A stretch of 64,000 nucleotides of DNA from JANWXD01 sp037446115 (GTDB lineage Bacteria; Acidobacteriota; Terriglobia; Bryobacterales; Bryobacteraceae): NCBI GenBank assembly GCA_037446115.1, contig JBBIJF010000024.1, positions 1-64,000 on the forward strand, given 5' to 3'. A program made the translations under genes and the position numbers. Positions 35,704-45,227 of this stretch are shown piece after piece; the stretch's first letter is position 1; each line of letters opens with the position of its first letter. Below the pieces are notes generated by a model. The model was not told the origin of the DNA. It made no database searches and worked only from the letters and a program-made list of their open reading frames with translations.

Positions 35704-38700
35704 TCAGGTGAGATCGGCAGCGTATTCCAGGGCGAACACCACGTCGGTGACGTCACGGAAGTCCACTCCGGGATTCTGCGCCTTGTTGATCTCCAGCGTG
35801 AAACGCTGGTCGGCTGCGAAATCTCCCAGGGCGTTCAGCGGCATGGGAGGTGGAGCCGGGTCGCTGCTCGTCGGGGGAAGATTCGACATGGCCGCGCCCT
35901 TTTTGAACTGGATGTTGACAGTCGTCGCCGGCTGCGACGCGAGCAGTCTTGCCGCCGCATCGGGCGGCGACGGGCTCACGAAGAAAACGGCAATGTTCTT
36001 TACCCGGCGATTGGCCTCGCGCGGCGGCAGCTTCAAGGTGCCGACGTCAAAAGGTATCGACACCAGGCCCGCCGGGCCCGCCAGATTCTGGATGGCCGCG
36101 GGTACATACTGGTTGCCGGACATCAGCACCCATCGCCGCACGGTCTTCGGCATGGCTGCAATCTCCCGGGCGTAGGCATCCGGTGAATACTGGGCCCACA
36201 GGTCCAGAGTCAGCAGGACATCCGCGATGCCGTCATAGCCGGCAGGGTTGGCCGCCGGCGGAAAGTGGATCTCCCAGAAAGTCTCCACGGCGCTCCCCTC
36301 GAAGGTGAGCAGCGTTTCATCCGGCAGACTGTAGACCGCCATGTCGTTCTGCAACCGGAACTCCGAAATCGGCAGGGCCTCGGCCGGGCGTACGACTACC
36401 CGCTCGTCGGGTTGTCCGGGACGCGAAACCGAAACCCCTTGGTTGATGAGCAATCCGCGCACAGGCGAGATCAGACTGGTTTGCGTGACTGCGAGCGATA
36501 CGGCGCGGATGCGGTAGCCTGTCGTGCCGGGGTAGGCCAAGCGGAACGGCGACTCCTCCGTCTTGAAGGTGCAGCGTCCGGTCTGCTTGAGCCGGCCGAA
36601 TGCCAGAGGGAAGTCCCGGACCAGCGAAAACGTATGCTTAACGGGCACGCTGCGCTTGATGCCTTCCACCCGCGTGGCCTCCAGTTCCGCAAGATCCGCC
36701 TGAAGCAGGTCAGCTCCCGTGACGCCCTGCATCTTCTCGGGAAAGTAGTCCAGCCGGATGATAGAGATCGGGCGGTCCTGTTCGTAGGCCAAGGCGCGCT
36801 CAGCCAGCCAGGCCACACGCGTGCCCAGCTCCAGATAGCGGCGTAAGACGCGTTTGGCCACCTGGGCCAGGTTCGCCCAGAAGTTGAGGTTAAGGAAACG
36901 GTTGTCCTCGAACTGGATCAGATCCCGGGCCAGATCCATGTCCGCCTGGGCGATCTGTCGCTGGTACGCGGCGATTTGTACTTCGCGCTGTCTGGCTGCG
37001 ACCAGCCCTTGGGCCAGCGGCAGGGCCTTGTCGCGCAGCGCGCTTAGCTCGGCGCGGCGCCGGTTGGATGCATCCGCCATACTGCTCATGCTCATGTAGC
37101 CGGCCACGCCGAATATCGCGAAGCCCGTCATGATAGAAGCGCCCGCGCCCAGCCCGAGCATGCCTTGGCCGACCAGCTCCTTGCCAGTCGCTTCGGCGAC
37201 CAAGCCCGCCTTCACCGCGGACTGAGTGTCACCGGGCAGTGAGGTGAACGTCTTGACCATGCCCCCGATAAAGTCGCCCAGTTGTGAAAAGAAACTTTCC
37301 GAATCGGCAATTTCTTTTTCCTTGGCCGCGATCTGCGCCTGCACGTTGGCCACCTGCTCTTGCGCCACGACGACGTTGTACTCTGCGACTTTCCCCTGCT
37401 CTTCGGCGACCTTGGTCTGGAGCGAAGCTTTCTGCAATAGGTTCGCCAGCCGCATCCGCTCGATCAGGGCGCTCTCCATTTTTTCCATGTACAGAAGGAA
37501 GTCCTGCTGGGCGGCTTTGGCCAGAGCGGCGAACCGGTCTGCGGTCTCCTTGAGCGGGCGGTAGCGGAGCGGCGGCACGAGGGAATCCGTTTCGCCGTAG
37601 TAATTTAAACCGGCATCAATCTGAAAAAGTCCCTTCCGCGCACGCACCTTCTGAGAGAGCAGGGCGGGGTTTTCCCGGTGATTTCTGAAAAACAGAAGCA
37701 CCCCGGGATCGAATGCGAATGGCGCGTCCGAAGGCCAGTCGGGGCACAACGGCGGAGTTTCCCCATGCAAGAAGGAGACGCCTTTGTAAAGTTCCCGGGC
37801 CCGCTGGATGCTGGAAGCCTCGTTGGTGCGGTACAGTGCGTCCGCCCATTCCAGCATGGCGTCGGCCTGACGCAGGCGAAAATATTTCTCCTCCACCGGA
37901 TGAACATACTTGGCGACGAGAGCGGCGGCGAGCTGTTCGATCGGTGAATAAGTCGTCGTGTCGTAGTATTCACCATTATCGCCCTCGAGTGGGTATTCTC
38001 CGCCGTGCAGATTCACGGTGTACGGGCGGTCGCCGATATGGTATAGCGGAAAATCTTTGAGATAGTGCGGGCGCCAGCCACCGGAATCCGTCTCTCGCGC
38101 CGTGCCCACGGCGAACCGCGTGGCCTGCCCATAATGAAAAACGGCCTTTTCGTAATCGCCCAGCGCAAGGAAAGCATCGCCCAGGCACACAGGGATCGTG
38201 TACAGGCAGTAGTAAACCAGGGCGAAGATCATGTCATCGCGGTCGTACTGGCGCAGGTTATAGTCCAGGCTCAGCCCGAATGGCGGCGGTTTCAGGAATC
38301 GCGGCAGATCCCGCATGCTCTTGAAGCCCAGTGTCTTGCGAGCCGCGAGCGCGCCGGCGATATCGAAGCCCTTGACGAGCTTGTCTTGAATCGCTAAATA
38401 CGCCATCCGGTAAGCCGCCAGGTATTTCTGTAGGGCGCCGGGATACTCGCCGCGGTAGTACTGGCCATGTCCCTCGTTCAACTTGTCGGAAATGTCCCAG
38501 ACGTTCCAGATAAACTGCCACTCGGCGCGCTCTTGCCCCGTGCTGTTTTGGATGCGCGTCTTGAGCAGCTCCCGGAGTTCACCGGCGTTGACCACGTCTA
38601 CGCTGTAAGCCCGCCGCACGTCGAAAAAGTTTTCGGGGTAAAACGGCGCCTGTTGGCGAAGCCATTCGTCGTAATGGAGAAAGAAAGGCGCTTTGCCTTG

Positions 38701-40143
38701 CAGCTTTTCCGAAACGATCGGCCGCCCGAAGTGCACGTCGGGCGCGGTCGGGGACGGATCCGGAGCGCACTGAAAGCTGTCGCGATAGAAGGCCTGAAGC
38801 GTAGCGATGTTTTCCTGAACGGGACTGGAGAGTGCGCCGTCGGGACGTGTCAGGTCCAGCCGGTAGCGCAGGCCCAGCTCAGTGGCGGACAGTCCCGTCA
38901 AGCCGATGAGGACATCCAGGTACTGCCGCGGCGTCTGTGTCCCTTGCGGCGGGATGGCAGCGGACGCAAGACCAAACCCCCAGGTGTTGCCGGGAGGCGC
39001 CGTCAGAATCTCCTTGAGGATCGGGATCAAAACCTCATTGGCGGACCGCAGCGCCGCGTCGTGCGTGAAGAAGTCCTGGTGGAAACGGTTACGCAACTGG
39101 TCCAGGGCCTGCTGCGGAGTCAGCTGGTGAGGCCGGATGTAAACCACCTTGGTGGCCCAGGCCGGCCAGATCTCTCGCAAGTAGTCCCGGTAGCGCGACA
39201 GGTCCGTCTTCAGGAAAGGAAGCAGGGCTTCCGCCACGGCGCCGGCGCGGTAGGCCTCGGCATACTTGCCGACCGCAGTCGCGACGTTGCCGTCGCGGAA
39301 CTCGTTCAAATCCATCCCCCAGTCCACACTCCGCAGGTCGGCAAAGCTGCGAACTTTGGCGGCGAGATCGGCCACCGCACCACGCGCCTCGGCGTTCTCC
39401 GGATGACGCGCGATGCGCCGGGCGAACTGCTCCAGAGCATCCGCCGCACGCAGTTCCTTCCACGACGGCAAGGCACCGGCCGAAGCGCGCAGCGTGTACG
39501 TAGGGTCGAGGAAGGCCTGCTCCAGCTCGACGAGAGCTGCTTGCCGGAGTTCCAGGCTCCAGTCTGCGAAAAGGGACTCTGGTTGCGGCGCGGCCAGTTG
39601 TTCCACCAGTAGGTGGAGCTGCGCCACGCGGGCGCGCTCCAGGCGCTCACCGAGCGCAATCCAATGTTCGCGGCCTACCGGTACTTCCGGCAGCGTCACG
39701 TCCAGGTCCGCCATCACCGCCCCTGCTCTCGGTGCGAGCGGCTCCGAGCGGTACAGAACGCCGCCGCGATCCTGCCGCACTGCCAGCCGCAGGCGCGCGC
39801 TTTCGCACTGCGCGAGCAGGCACAGCCTCTGCTTGACGGCCGGCGTGTCGAGGAAGGTGATCTGGAAGTCACCATCCGGTCCGGACACGGCCGTGCCCAA
39901 AAGCACTTCCGAACCTTGTACGGCGGGCTTTACCGGCTGCGCCGGATCCTCGGGTTCCACAAACCACGCCGAGACCTGGAGTCCGGCAAGCGGATAACCG
40001 TACCGGGCCGTTCGCAAGTTTCCGGAAACGGAAAAGCTCTGCGAAGCGGCGATAACGGGCGCCGCGGCTTGCGCCGCCACCGGACCGACCTCGATCGAAC
40101 CTGTGAAACGGAATCGTTTACTGCCCTGTTCATCGTCTGCCAC
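35704..40143 (-). CDS. Giant Tc-toxin-A-like protein (orphan)
   Basis: 1479 residues from GTG 40143 (GGAGG upstream); no signal peptide. Order: a transthyretin/CarboxypepD-like beta module (~35-120, FSVSGNLRTARYGYPLAGL), a helical body with TPR-like pieces (e.g. ~655-675, GDAFLALGDYEKAVFHYGQA), ~758-771 QADAMLEWADALY, a long coiled coil (~880-950), a hydrophobic pair (~994-1021) and another helical stretch (~1077-1110). The C-terminal beta part has YPGTTGYRIRAVSLAV (~1203) and GYDGIADVLLTLDLWA (~1302). Several segments resemble the pore/TcB-binding half of Tc toxin A subunits (inference from memory of family patterns). No TcB/TcC gene is adjacent. Confidence 0.6.
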   Translation of the reverse strand: MADDEQGSKRFRFTGSIEVGPVAAQAAAPVIAASQSFSVSGNLRTARYGYPLAGLQVSAWFVEPEDPAQPVKPAVQGSEVLLGTAVSGPDGDFQITFLDTPAVKQRLCLLAQCESARLRLAVRQDRGGVLYRSEPLAPRAGAVMADLDVTLPEVPVGREHWIALGERLERARVAQLHLLVEQLAAPQPESLFADWSLELRQAALVELEQAFLDPTYTLRASAGALPSWKELRAADALEQFARRIARHPENAEARGAVADLAAKVRSFADLRSVDWGMDLNEFRDGNVATAVGKYAEAYRAGAVAEALLPFLKTDLSRYRDYLREIWPAWATKVVYIRPHQLTPQQALDQLRNRFHQDFFTHDAALRSANEVLIPILKEILTAPPGNTWGFGLASAAIPPQGTQTPRQYLDVLIGLTGLSATELGLRYRLDLTRPDGALSSPVQENIATLQAFYRDSFQCAPDPSPTAPDVHFGRPIVSEKLQGKAPFFLHYDEWLRQQAPFYPENFFDVRRAYSVDVVNAGELRELLKTRIQNSTGQERAEWQFIWNVWDISDKLNEGHGQYYRGEYPGALQKYLAAYRMAYLAIQDKLVKGFDIAGALAARKTLGFKSMRDLPRFLKPPPFGLSLDYNLRQYDRDDMIFALVYYCLYTIPVCLGDAFLALGDYEKAVFHYGQATRFAVGTARETDSGGWRPHYLKDFPLYHIGDRPYTVNLHGGEYPLEGDNGEYYDTTTYSPIEQLAAALVAKYVHPVEEKYFRLRQADAMLEWADALYRTNEASSIQRARELYKGVSFLHGETPPLCPDWPSDAPFAFDPGVLLFFRNHRENPALLSQKVRARKGLFQIDAGLNYYGETDSLVPPLRYRPLKETADRFAALAKAAQQDFLLYMEKMESALIERMRLANLLQKASLQTKVAEEQGKVAEYNVVVAQEQVANVQAQIAAKEKEIADSESFFSQLGDFIGGMVKTFTSLPGDTQSAVKAGLVAEATGKELVGQGMLGLGAGASIMTGFAIFGVAGYMSMSSMADASNRRRAELSALRDKALPLAQGLVAARQREVQIAAYQRQIAQADMDLARDLIQFEDNRFLNLNFWANLAQVAKRVLRRYLELGTRVAWLAERALAYEQDRPISIIRLDYFPEKMQGVTGADLLQADLAELEATRVEGIKRSVPVKHTFSLVRDFPLAFGRLKQTGRCTFKTEESPFRLAYPGTTGYRIRAVSLAVTQTSLISPVRGLLINQGVSVSRPGQPDERVVVRPAEALPISEFRLQNDMAVYSLPDETLLTFEGSAVETFWEIHFPPAANPAGYDGIADVLLTLDLWAQYSPDAYAREIAAMPKTVRRWVLMSGNQYVPAAIQNLAGPAGLVSIPFDVGTLKLPPREANRRVKNIAVFFVSPSPPDAAARLLASQPATTVNIQFKKGAAMSNLPPTSSDPAPPPMPLNALGDFAADQRFTLEINKAQNPGVDFRDVTDVVFALEYAADLT

Positions 40144-40246
40144 ACCACCCTCCGAGTCCTCTGATTGGGCCGCCGAGCTTCTGCAACTCTAACACCCTGG
40201 ATCGGAGTTCGTCAAAGAGATACCGTGCGGTCCGCTCCGCCGGGGT

Positions 40247-40252
40247 TACAAT
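40247..40252 (+). promoter_or_regulatory. TACAAT -10 box 6 nt before the start codon
   Basis: TACAAT ends 6 nt before the ATG at 40259. No ribosome-binding site is present, so a leaderless mRNA is implied. Confidence 0.45.
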
Positions 40253-40258
40253 TCCTGC

Positions 40259-41542
40259 ATGCGCCGACGCCATTTTCTTGCCGCATTGTGCAGCGCACCG
40301 CCCCTGTGGAAGTCGCTCCCGGCCTTCTCACAAGGCCGTCCCAACGGGCGGCTGAAGATCACCGACGTTGAGATCTGGCGATTTGAGGGTCGCCGGGAGA
40401 TTGTGGCAGGGGTGCACCGCCAGCATCAGGTCAATCCGTTACACATCTACCCCGAACACCGCCCCGCGCCGTACCACGAGCCGCCTCAGGGAAAACCGGC
40501 CGTCGCCCCGATCAGCGCCCTCTACCTGAAGATTCGCACCGATACCGGCCTGGAAGGAATCTACGGGCCTGTGGATGCGGAAGCCGCAGTGGTCGTGGAT
40601 CGCCAGCTGAAGGGTTTTCTCCCGGGCAAAGATCCGCTGGCCGGAGAGACCCTCTGGGACCAGATGCACCGCTCCAACCGCCATTCGCGCCGCGGCCACT
40701 TCATGATGGCGATTTCGGCGCTGGACAACGCGCTCTGGGACTTGCGCGGGCGCTATTATGGCGTTCCCGTCTACCGGCTGCTGGGAGGGCCGTCCCGGGC
40801 CGAGGCGGAAGTCTACGGAAGCTGCCTGGGTTACTCGGTCGAACCGGAGGCTGCGGCCGCGGTCGCAGTTCGGCTCGAGCAGGATGGCTTCCGCCACCAA
40901 AAGTGGTTCTTCGCCTACGGCCCCGGTGACGGCACGGAAGGCCTCGGTCGCAACGTGGCGCTTGTCCGTGCGCTGCGGGAGGCCGTGGGTCAGGATGTGG
41001 AACTCATGTTCGACGCCTTCATGGGATGGGACCTGAACTACGCGCTCGCCTGGGCCCGCCGTGTCGAGCCGTATCGCCCGCGCTGGATCGAAGAAGCGTT
41101 TGCGCCCGACAAGATCCAAAGTTTTGTTGAGCTGCGCCGCCGCACGTCCATCCCTGTCGCTTCCGGCGAACACTTCTACGGCCGCTGGGAGGTGCACGAT
41201 TACCTCCGCGCGGGCGCGCTGGATGTCGTACAGGCCGACCCGGAGTGGTGCGGCGGTGTAAGCGAACTGGTAAAGATTTGCACGCTGGCCACGCTCTTTG
41301 ATGTTCATGTCGTTCCTCACGGTCACGGCTTGCATGCCGCGCTCCATGTGGTGGCCAGCCAGCCGCCCCTCACCTGTCCGCTGGTCGAGTACCTCATTCA
41401 CAAGATGCAGTCGTACTACTTTTTCGAGAAGCACCAGCTCCGTCCCGTCAACGGGAAGATCGCGCTGCCCGAGCGGCCGGGCTTCGGCATCGAGCTGGAC
41501 GAGAGCCGGATGGAAAACCGCCGGCTCATGAGGTGGAGTTGA
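40259..41542 (+). CDS. Mandelate racemase/muconate lactonizing enzyme family protein
   Basis: 427 residues. A short Tat- or Sec-like N-terminus (RRRHFLAALCS). The enolase-superfamily barrel binds metal through D252 (MFDAF), E278 (IEEAF) and E304 (ASGEH), with H354 (PHGHG) as a probable acid/base; QADPEWCGG is the following strand. It dehydrates or racemises sugar acids; the substrate is unpredictable. It stands alone, divergent from the giant Tc-like gene and converging with a glycosyltransferase. The Tat-like start is unusual for this normally cytoplasmic family but recurs in acidobacteria. Confidence 0.85.
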   Translation: MRRRHFLAALCSAPPLWKSLPAFSQGRPNGRLKITDVEIWRFEGRREIVAGVHRQHQVNPLHIYPEHRPAPYHEPPQGKPAVAPISALYLKIRTDTGLEGIYGPVDAEAAVVVDRQLKGFLPGKDPLAGETLWDQMHRSNRHSRRGHFMMAISALDNALWDLRGRYYGVPVYRLLGGPSRAEAEVYGSCLGYSVEPEAAAAVAVRLEQDGFRHQKWFFAYGPGDGTEGLGRNVALVRALREAVGQDVELMFDAFMGWDLNYALAWARRVEPYRPRWIEEAFAPDKIQSFVELRRRTSIPVASGEHFYGRWEVHDYLRAGALDVVQADPEWCGGVSELVKICTLATLFDVHVVPHGHGLHAALHVVASQPPLTCPLVEYLIHKMQSYYFFEKHQLRPVNGKIALPERPGFGIELDESRMENRRLMRWS

Positions 41543-42593
41543 GCAGTTTTTTCACCTCCTCGAGAAACTGCTGTGCCACTTTGGGGGCGTCAAAGCGCTC
41601 GACCCACCGGCAGCCGGCGGCGGCAAGCTCGGAGCGGAGCTGCCCATCCGCGTGCAAGCGTGCGATCGCCTGCGCCAGTTCCGCGGCGTTGTCGGGTTCG
41701 ACGAGCAGCCCGTGCGGGAGGACTTCCGGAACCGCCGCCGCGCGGACGCCGATCACGGGTTTTCCTGCCGCCATGGCTTCGAGGAAGACGATACCGAAAC
41801 CCTCCTGCACGCTCGGCAGGCAGAAAACGTCCGCGCGCTGGTACTCCCGCGCCAGTTGGTCGGTGGGAAGATCGCCCAGCCAAAACACGGTGCTCTCCAG
41901 TCGCAGATCCCGCCAGATCTGGAAGAGGCGCCGCCGCTCAGGACCGCCGCCCACAATGCGCACCTCGAGGCCCGCTACCTCACGGCGCAGCCGCGCGGCC
42001 GCGTGCAATAAAACATCCAGCCGCTTGCGCGGGTAGAAGCGGCATACGGAGAGGACGGTGAACTTGCGAGGGTCGGGCTCGGCCGGGTTCCGGGCGAACA
42101 GCTCCCGCCAGCGGGCCAGATCAATCAACTCGGGGATGACAGCGTTCACGCCCTGGATACGGTACAGCTCTTTGAGCCGCCCGGCGGCGTACCGGCTGGT
42201 GGTGAACACGGCGTCGGCCCGCCGCACGTGCACAGCCTCGCAGGCCGCCTGAATCCGCATCGTCAGCCGGGTCAGCCCCCGTTCAAAGCGCATTTCGTCG
42301 GCGATGACGCCCTTGATTGAGGCGATGTGCGGCGGACCACCGCGTCCCGCGATCCGGTAGCCGTCCATGTCGAAGCCCACCACGGCATCGCAGTCGGCCG
42401 CGGGCCGGTGGCGGAGCTGCTCGTTAAAGAGCAGGCGCGTGAGGGTGTAGACGGGCGTGCGGATCCCGGGCGCCAGCAATTCGATGCGCACGCCCAGGGC
42501 TCGCAGGGCCGCCGCCAGGGTGGCGATACCCGCAAAAGTGCCGCTGCCCTGGATGAAATTGAGGGGCGTGGAGGTCAGGAACCGCAGTTTCAT
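41526..42593 (-). CDS. Family-4 glycosyltransferase
   Basis: 355 residues from ATG 42593 (MKLRFLTSTPLNFIQGSGTF); an ATG 9 codons upstream is possible. GT-B fold: the N-terminal glycine-rich loop (GSGTFAGIATL), VLSVCRFYPRKRLDVLL at the start of the donor domain, VRIVGGGPERRRL and the nucleotide-sugar E-x7-E motif in SVQEGFGIVFLEAMAAGKP. A retaining enzyme using a nucleotide sugar, probably for an extracellular glycan. The stop overlaps the convergent racemase gene by 17 bp. Divergent from the MFS gene. Confidence 0.87.
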   Translation of the reverse strand: MKLRFLTSTPLNFIQGSGTFAGIATLAAALRALGVRIELLAPGIRTPVYTLTRLLFNEQLRHRPAADCDAVVGFDMDGYRIAGRGGPPHIASIKGVIADEMRFERGLTRLTMRIQAACEAVHVRRADAVFTTSRYAAGRLKELYRIQGVNAVIPELIDLARWRELFARNPAEPDPRKFTVLSVCRFYPRKRLDVLLHAAARLRREVAGLEVRIVGGGPERRRLFQIWRDLRLESTVFWLGDLPTDQLAREYQRADVFCLPSVQEGFGIVFLEAMAAGKPVIGVRAAAVPEVLPHGLLVEPDNAAELAQAIARLHADGQLRSELAAAGCRWVERFDAPKVAQQFLEEVKKLLNSTS

Positions 42594-42622
42594 GGCTTTC
42601 GAGCCCGCCGGCGCCTGCATCC

Positions 42623-42628
42623 TATAAT
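42623..42628 (+). promoter_or_regulatory. TATAAT -10 box of the MFS-queC-queE operon
   Basis: Perfect TATAAT, 17 nt before the ATG at 42646, giving a leader of about 10 nt without a ribosome-binding site. Its reverse complement faces the divergent glycosyltransferase. Confidence 0.5.
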
Positions 42629-42645
42629 GACAACAGTTCCCCGGC

Positions 42646-43833
42646 ATGGCTTCCAACCTGCAAGTGGTTGAAGTTTCCGCGGCGGTTCGGCGCCGGAATA
42701 AAACAGGATTTTTGATTATTGTTCTTCTGTCCGCAGCTCACTTCGTCATTGATCTTTACTCGAGCGCCCTGGGCGCGCTCCAGCCGCTGCTCAATCAGAA
42801 GTTGCGCCTGAGCCTGACGGAGGCCGGCATCCTCGGCGGAGCCCTGGTTTTTTCCTCCTCGGTCATGCAGCCGTGCTACGGATTCCTCTCCGACCGGTTT
42901 CCCACGCGGCTGTTTACGGTGCTGGCGCCGGCCGTCGCCGGCGTCTTCATTTCCGCTCTCGGCGTAGCGCCGTCCTACGGCTGGCTGCTCCTGCTGGTGC
43001 TGGCGGGCGGTGCAGGCATTGCCGCCTTCCACCCCCAGGCCTCAGCCCTGACCGCCGCTTCGAGCGCTGGCCGGCGGGGCCGCGCCATGGCCGTATTCGT
43101 CAGCGCGGGAACGCTCGGGTTATCGCTCGGCCCGGCCTATTTCACAGCCGTTGCGGGCCGGCTCGGTCTGGTCCGGAGCTGGTGGGCGGCGCTCCCGGGG
43201 GTGTTTGTCTCGTTGCTGCTGGCCGTCTTTCTGCCTCGCGGCGAGGCCGCCTGTCGGCCGCGACCGCGCGTTGACTGGAGGCCGCTCGCCGCCGTGTTGC
43301 GTCCGCTCGCGCTGCTCTACGGCCTGGTGTTTATTCGTTCCATCGTGCAGATCACGTACGCGCAGCTGTTGCCGCTCTACCTCAAGCTGGAGAGAGGATT
43401 CAGCCTGACGGCGGCCAATTACGCCCTCACCCTCTACCTGGCTTCCGGCGCTTTGGGCGGCTTCGTCGGAGGGTATCTGGCCGACCGTTTCGGCGGACGG
43501 CGGGTCATCCAGATCTCCATGATCGGCTCCGTACCCCTGCTGTTTGTCTTTTTCGTAGCTCACGGTGCGGCCGCGCTTTTCGGACTCGCCCTCGGAGGTT
43601 TCGTCCTGCTGTTCACCATCCCGGTCAACGTCGTCATGGCCCAGGAACTGGCCCCCGCCCAGGCCGGCACGGTCTCCGCCCTCATGATGGGCTTCGCCTG
43701 GGGCATGGCGGGTTTGATCTTCGTGCCGCTCACAGGCTGGATCTCCGACCGGCTGTCGCTGCACTTCGCGCTGGGGAGTCTTCTCGTGTTTCCCGTGCTG
43801 GGATTTTTCCTGGCGAGGCGGCTTCCGCGATGA
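42646..43833 (+). CDS. MFS transporter, fosmidomycin-resistance (Fsr) type
   Basis: 395 residues, about 12 membrane helices. AAHFVIDLYSSALGALQPLL in helix 1 and AAFHPQASAL in helix 4 are characteristic of the Fsr branch. SDRFPTR and ADRFGGRR are the conserved loop 2-3 and 8-9 MFS motifs. A proton-coupled exporter of small molecules is the family expectation. The stop overlaps queC by 4 bp, so it is translated from the same mRNA as the 7-deazaguanine genes; a link to transport in that pathway is possible but unproven. Confidence 0.85.
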   Translation: MASNLQVVEVSAAVRRRNKTGFLIIVLLSAAHFVIDLYSSALGALQPLLNQKLRLSLTEAGILGGALVFSSSVMQPCYGFLSDRFPTRLFTVLAPAVAGVFISALGVAPSYGWLLLLVLAGGAGIAAFHPQASALTAASSAGRRGRAMAVFVSAGTLGLSLGPAYFTAVAGRLGLVRSWWAALPGVFVSLLLAVFLPRGEAACRPRPRVDWRPLAAVLRPLALLYGLVFIRSIVQITYAQLLPLYLKLERGFSLTAANYALTLYLASGALGGFVGGYLADRFGGRRVIQISMIGSVPLLFVFFVAHGAAALFGLALGGFVLLFTIPVNVVMAQELAPAQAGTVSALMMGFAWGMAGLIFVPLTGWISDRLSLHFALGSLLVFPVLGFFLARRLPR

Positions 43834-44525
43834 GGCCCGTACGCAAGGCGGTGTGCCTGCTGAGCGGCGGCGTGGACTCTGCGACCGCGCTGGCCGTAGC
43901 GCGCCGCGACGGTTTTGCCTGCTACGCCCTTTCCTTCGACTACGGCCAGCGCCACCGCATCGAACTGGAGGCGGCGCGGCGCGTGGCCGCATCGCTCGGT
44001 GCCGCCCAGCACATGGTGCTCCGGATTGATCTGCGCGCCTTCGGCGGCTCGGCGCTGACCGGTGACATCGAGGTTCCCAAGGGCCGCAGCCCCGAGGAGA
44101 TCGGCCGGGGCATCCCGGTGACCTACGTACCTGCGCGGAACACCATCTTCCTGGCTTGCGCGCTCGGCTGGGCGGAAGTGCTGGAAGCCCCGGACATCTT
44201 TCTCGGCGTCAACGCGCTGGACTACTCGGGCTATCCGGACTGCCGGCCCGAATATATCGAAGCCTTCGAGCGCATGGCGAACCTCGCGCTCAAGGCGGCG
44301 GTCGAAGGGAGGTTCCGTATCCGGGTTCATACCCCTCTGATCCGGCTCACCAAAGCGGAGATCATAAAATTAGGGGCTGAACTCGGCGTAGACTTTCGCC
44401 TCACGCACAGCTGCTATGATCCGGATGAGGCGGGTCGCCCCTGCGGCGCCTGCGACTCTTGCCTGCTCCGATTGAAAGGATTTCGTGAGGCGGGGCTGGC
44501 CGACCCCCTGGACTACCGCCCTTGA
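43830..44525 (+). CDS. queC: 7-cyano-7-deazaguanine synthase QueC
   Basis: 231 residues. PP-loop ATPase motif LSGGVDSATAL at the N-terminus, SFDYGQRHRIELEAA, and the C-terminal zinc site CYDPDEAGRPCGACDSC. QueC converts 7-carboxy-7-deazaguanine to preQ0 with ATP and ammonia, in the queuosine route. The ATG overlaps the MFS stop (4 bp) and its stop overlaps the TTG start of queE. No queD or queF in the window. Confidence 0.95.
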   Translation: MRPVRKAVCLLSGGVDSATALAVARRDGFACYALSFDYGQRHRIELEAARRVAASLGAAQHMVLRIDLRAFGGSALTGDIEVPKGRSPEEIGRGIPVTYVPARNTIFLACALGWAEVLEAPDIFLGVNALDYSGYPDCRPEYIEAFERMANLALKAAVEGRFRIRVHTPLIRLTKAEIIKLGAELGVDFRLTHSCYDPDEAGRPCGACDSCLLRLKGFREAGLADPLDYRP

Positions 44526-45208
44526 GAATTGCTGAGATTTTCTACTCCATCCAGGGCGAGGGCATGCTGGCAGGCACGCCCAGCGTGTTCGTGCGCACCA
44601 GCGGGTGCAACCTCCGCTGTGTGTGGTGCGATACACCCTACACCTCCTGGGAGCCAGAGGGCGAGGAGTTGAGCGTCGAGGAGATCCTGGACCGCGTCCG
44701 CCGGTGGCCTGCGGCGCGGCACGCCGTGGTCACCGGCGGTGAGCCCATGATTGCCCCGGGTATCGTCGAGCTCACCGGAGGCCTGCGCGACTCTGGGCTG
44801 CACATCACCGTGGAGACCGCAGGCACGGTCTTTCAACCGGTGGCCTGTGACCTGATGAGCATCAGCCCCAAGCTGGCCAACTCGACGCCGTGGGAGCGGG
44901 AGGGAGGCCGGTGGGCAAAGCGCCACGAACGGCTGCGCATCCAGCTGCCGGTCTTGCGCCGGCTCGTGGAGGCCTACGCCTACCAGTTGAAATTTGTCGT
45001 GGCGTCGCCCGCGGATTTAGAGGAAATCCGGGACCTCGTGGACCGGCTTCAGGCGCCGGCCGAACGCGTGGTCCTGATGCCGGAAGGTACCGAGCGAGAG
45101 ATCCTGCGCGAGCGCGGCGCGTGGCTTGCGGAAATCTGCAAAGAGCACGGCTTCCGTTTCAGCCCGCGCCTCCACATCGAGCTTTGGGGCAACCGCCGGG
45201 CGGTCTGA
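44522..45208 (+). CDS. queE: 7-carboxy-7-deazaguanine synthase QueE (radical SAM)
   Basis: 228 residues, TTG start inside the queC stop (TTGA). A radical-SAM cluster site C29-N-L-R-C33-V-W-C36 comes after IFYSIQGEG, with TGGEPM and the later VETAGT. It converts 6-carboxytetrahydropterin to 7-carboxy-7-deazaguanine. The TTG is accepted because the family starts exactly with this RIAEIFYSIQGEG. The context (queC) confirms the role. Confidence 0.95.
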   Translation: MRIAEIFYSIQGEGMLAGTPSVFVRTSGCNLRCVWCDTPYTSWEPEGEELSVEEILDRVRRWPAARHAVVTGGEPMIAPGIVELTGGLRDSGLHITVETAGTVFQPVACDLMSISPKLANSTPWEREGGRWAKRHERLRIQLPVLRRLVEAYAYQLKFVVASPADLEEIRDLVDRLQAPAERVVLMPEGTEREILRERGAWLAEICKEHGFRFSPRLHIELWGNRRAV

Positions 45209-45227
45209 GGCGATCCGGCCCGGCGGG

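Noticed and set aside
42591..42640. A leaderless start for the minus-strand glycosyltransferase from the TATAAT palindrome
   Set aside because: The reverse-strand hexamer is CATTAT-like and its spacing to the chosen ATG is not 6-8 nt; left out of the leaderless group.
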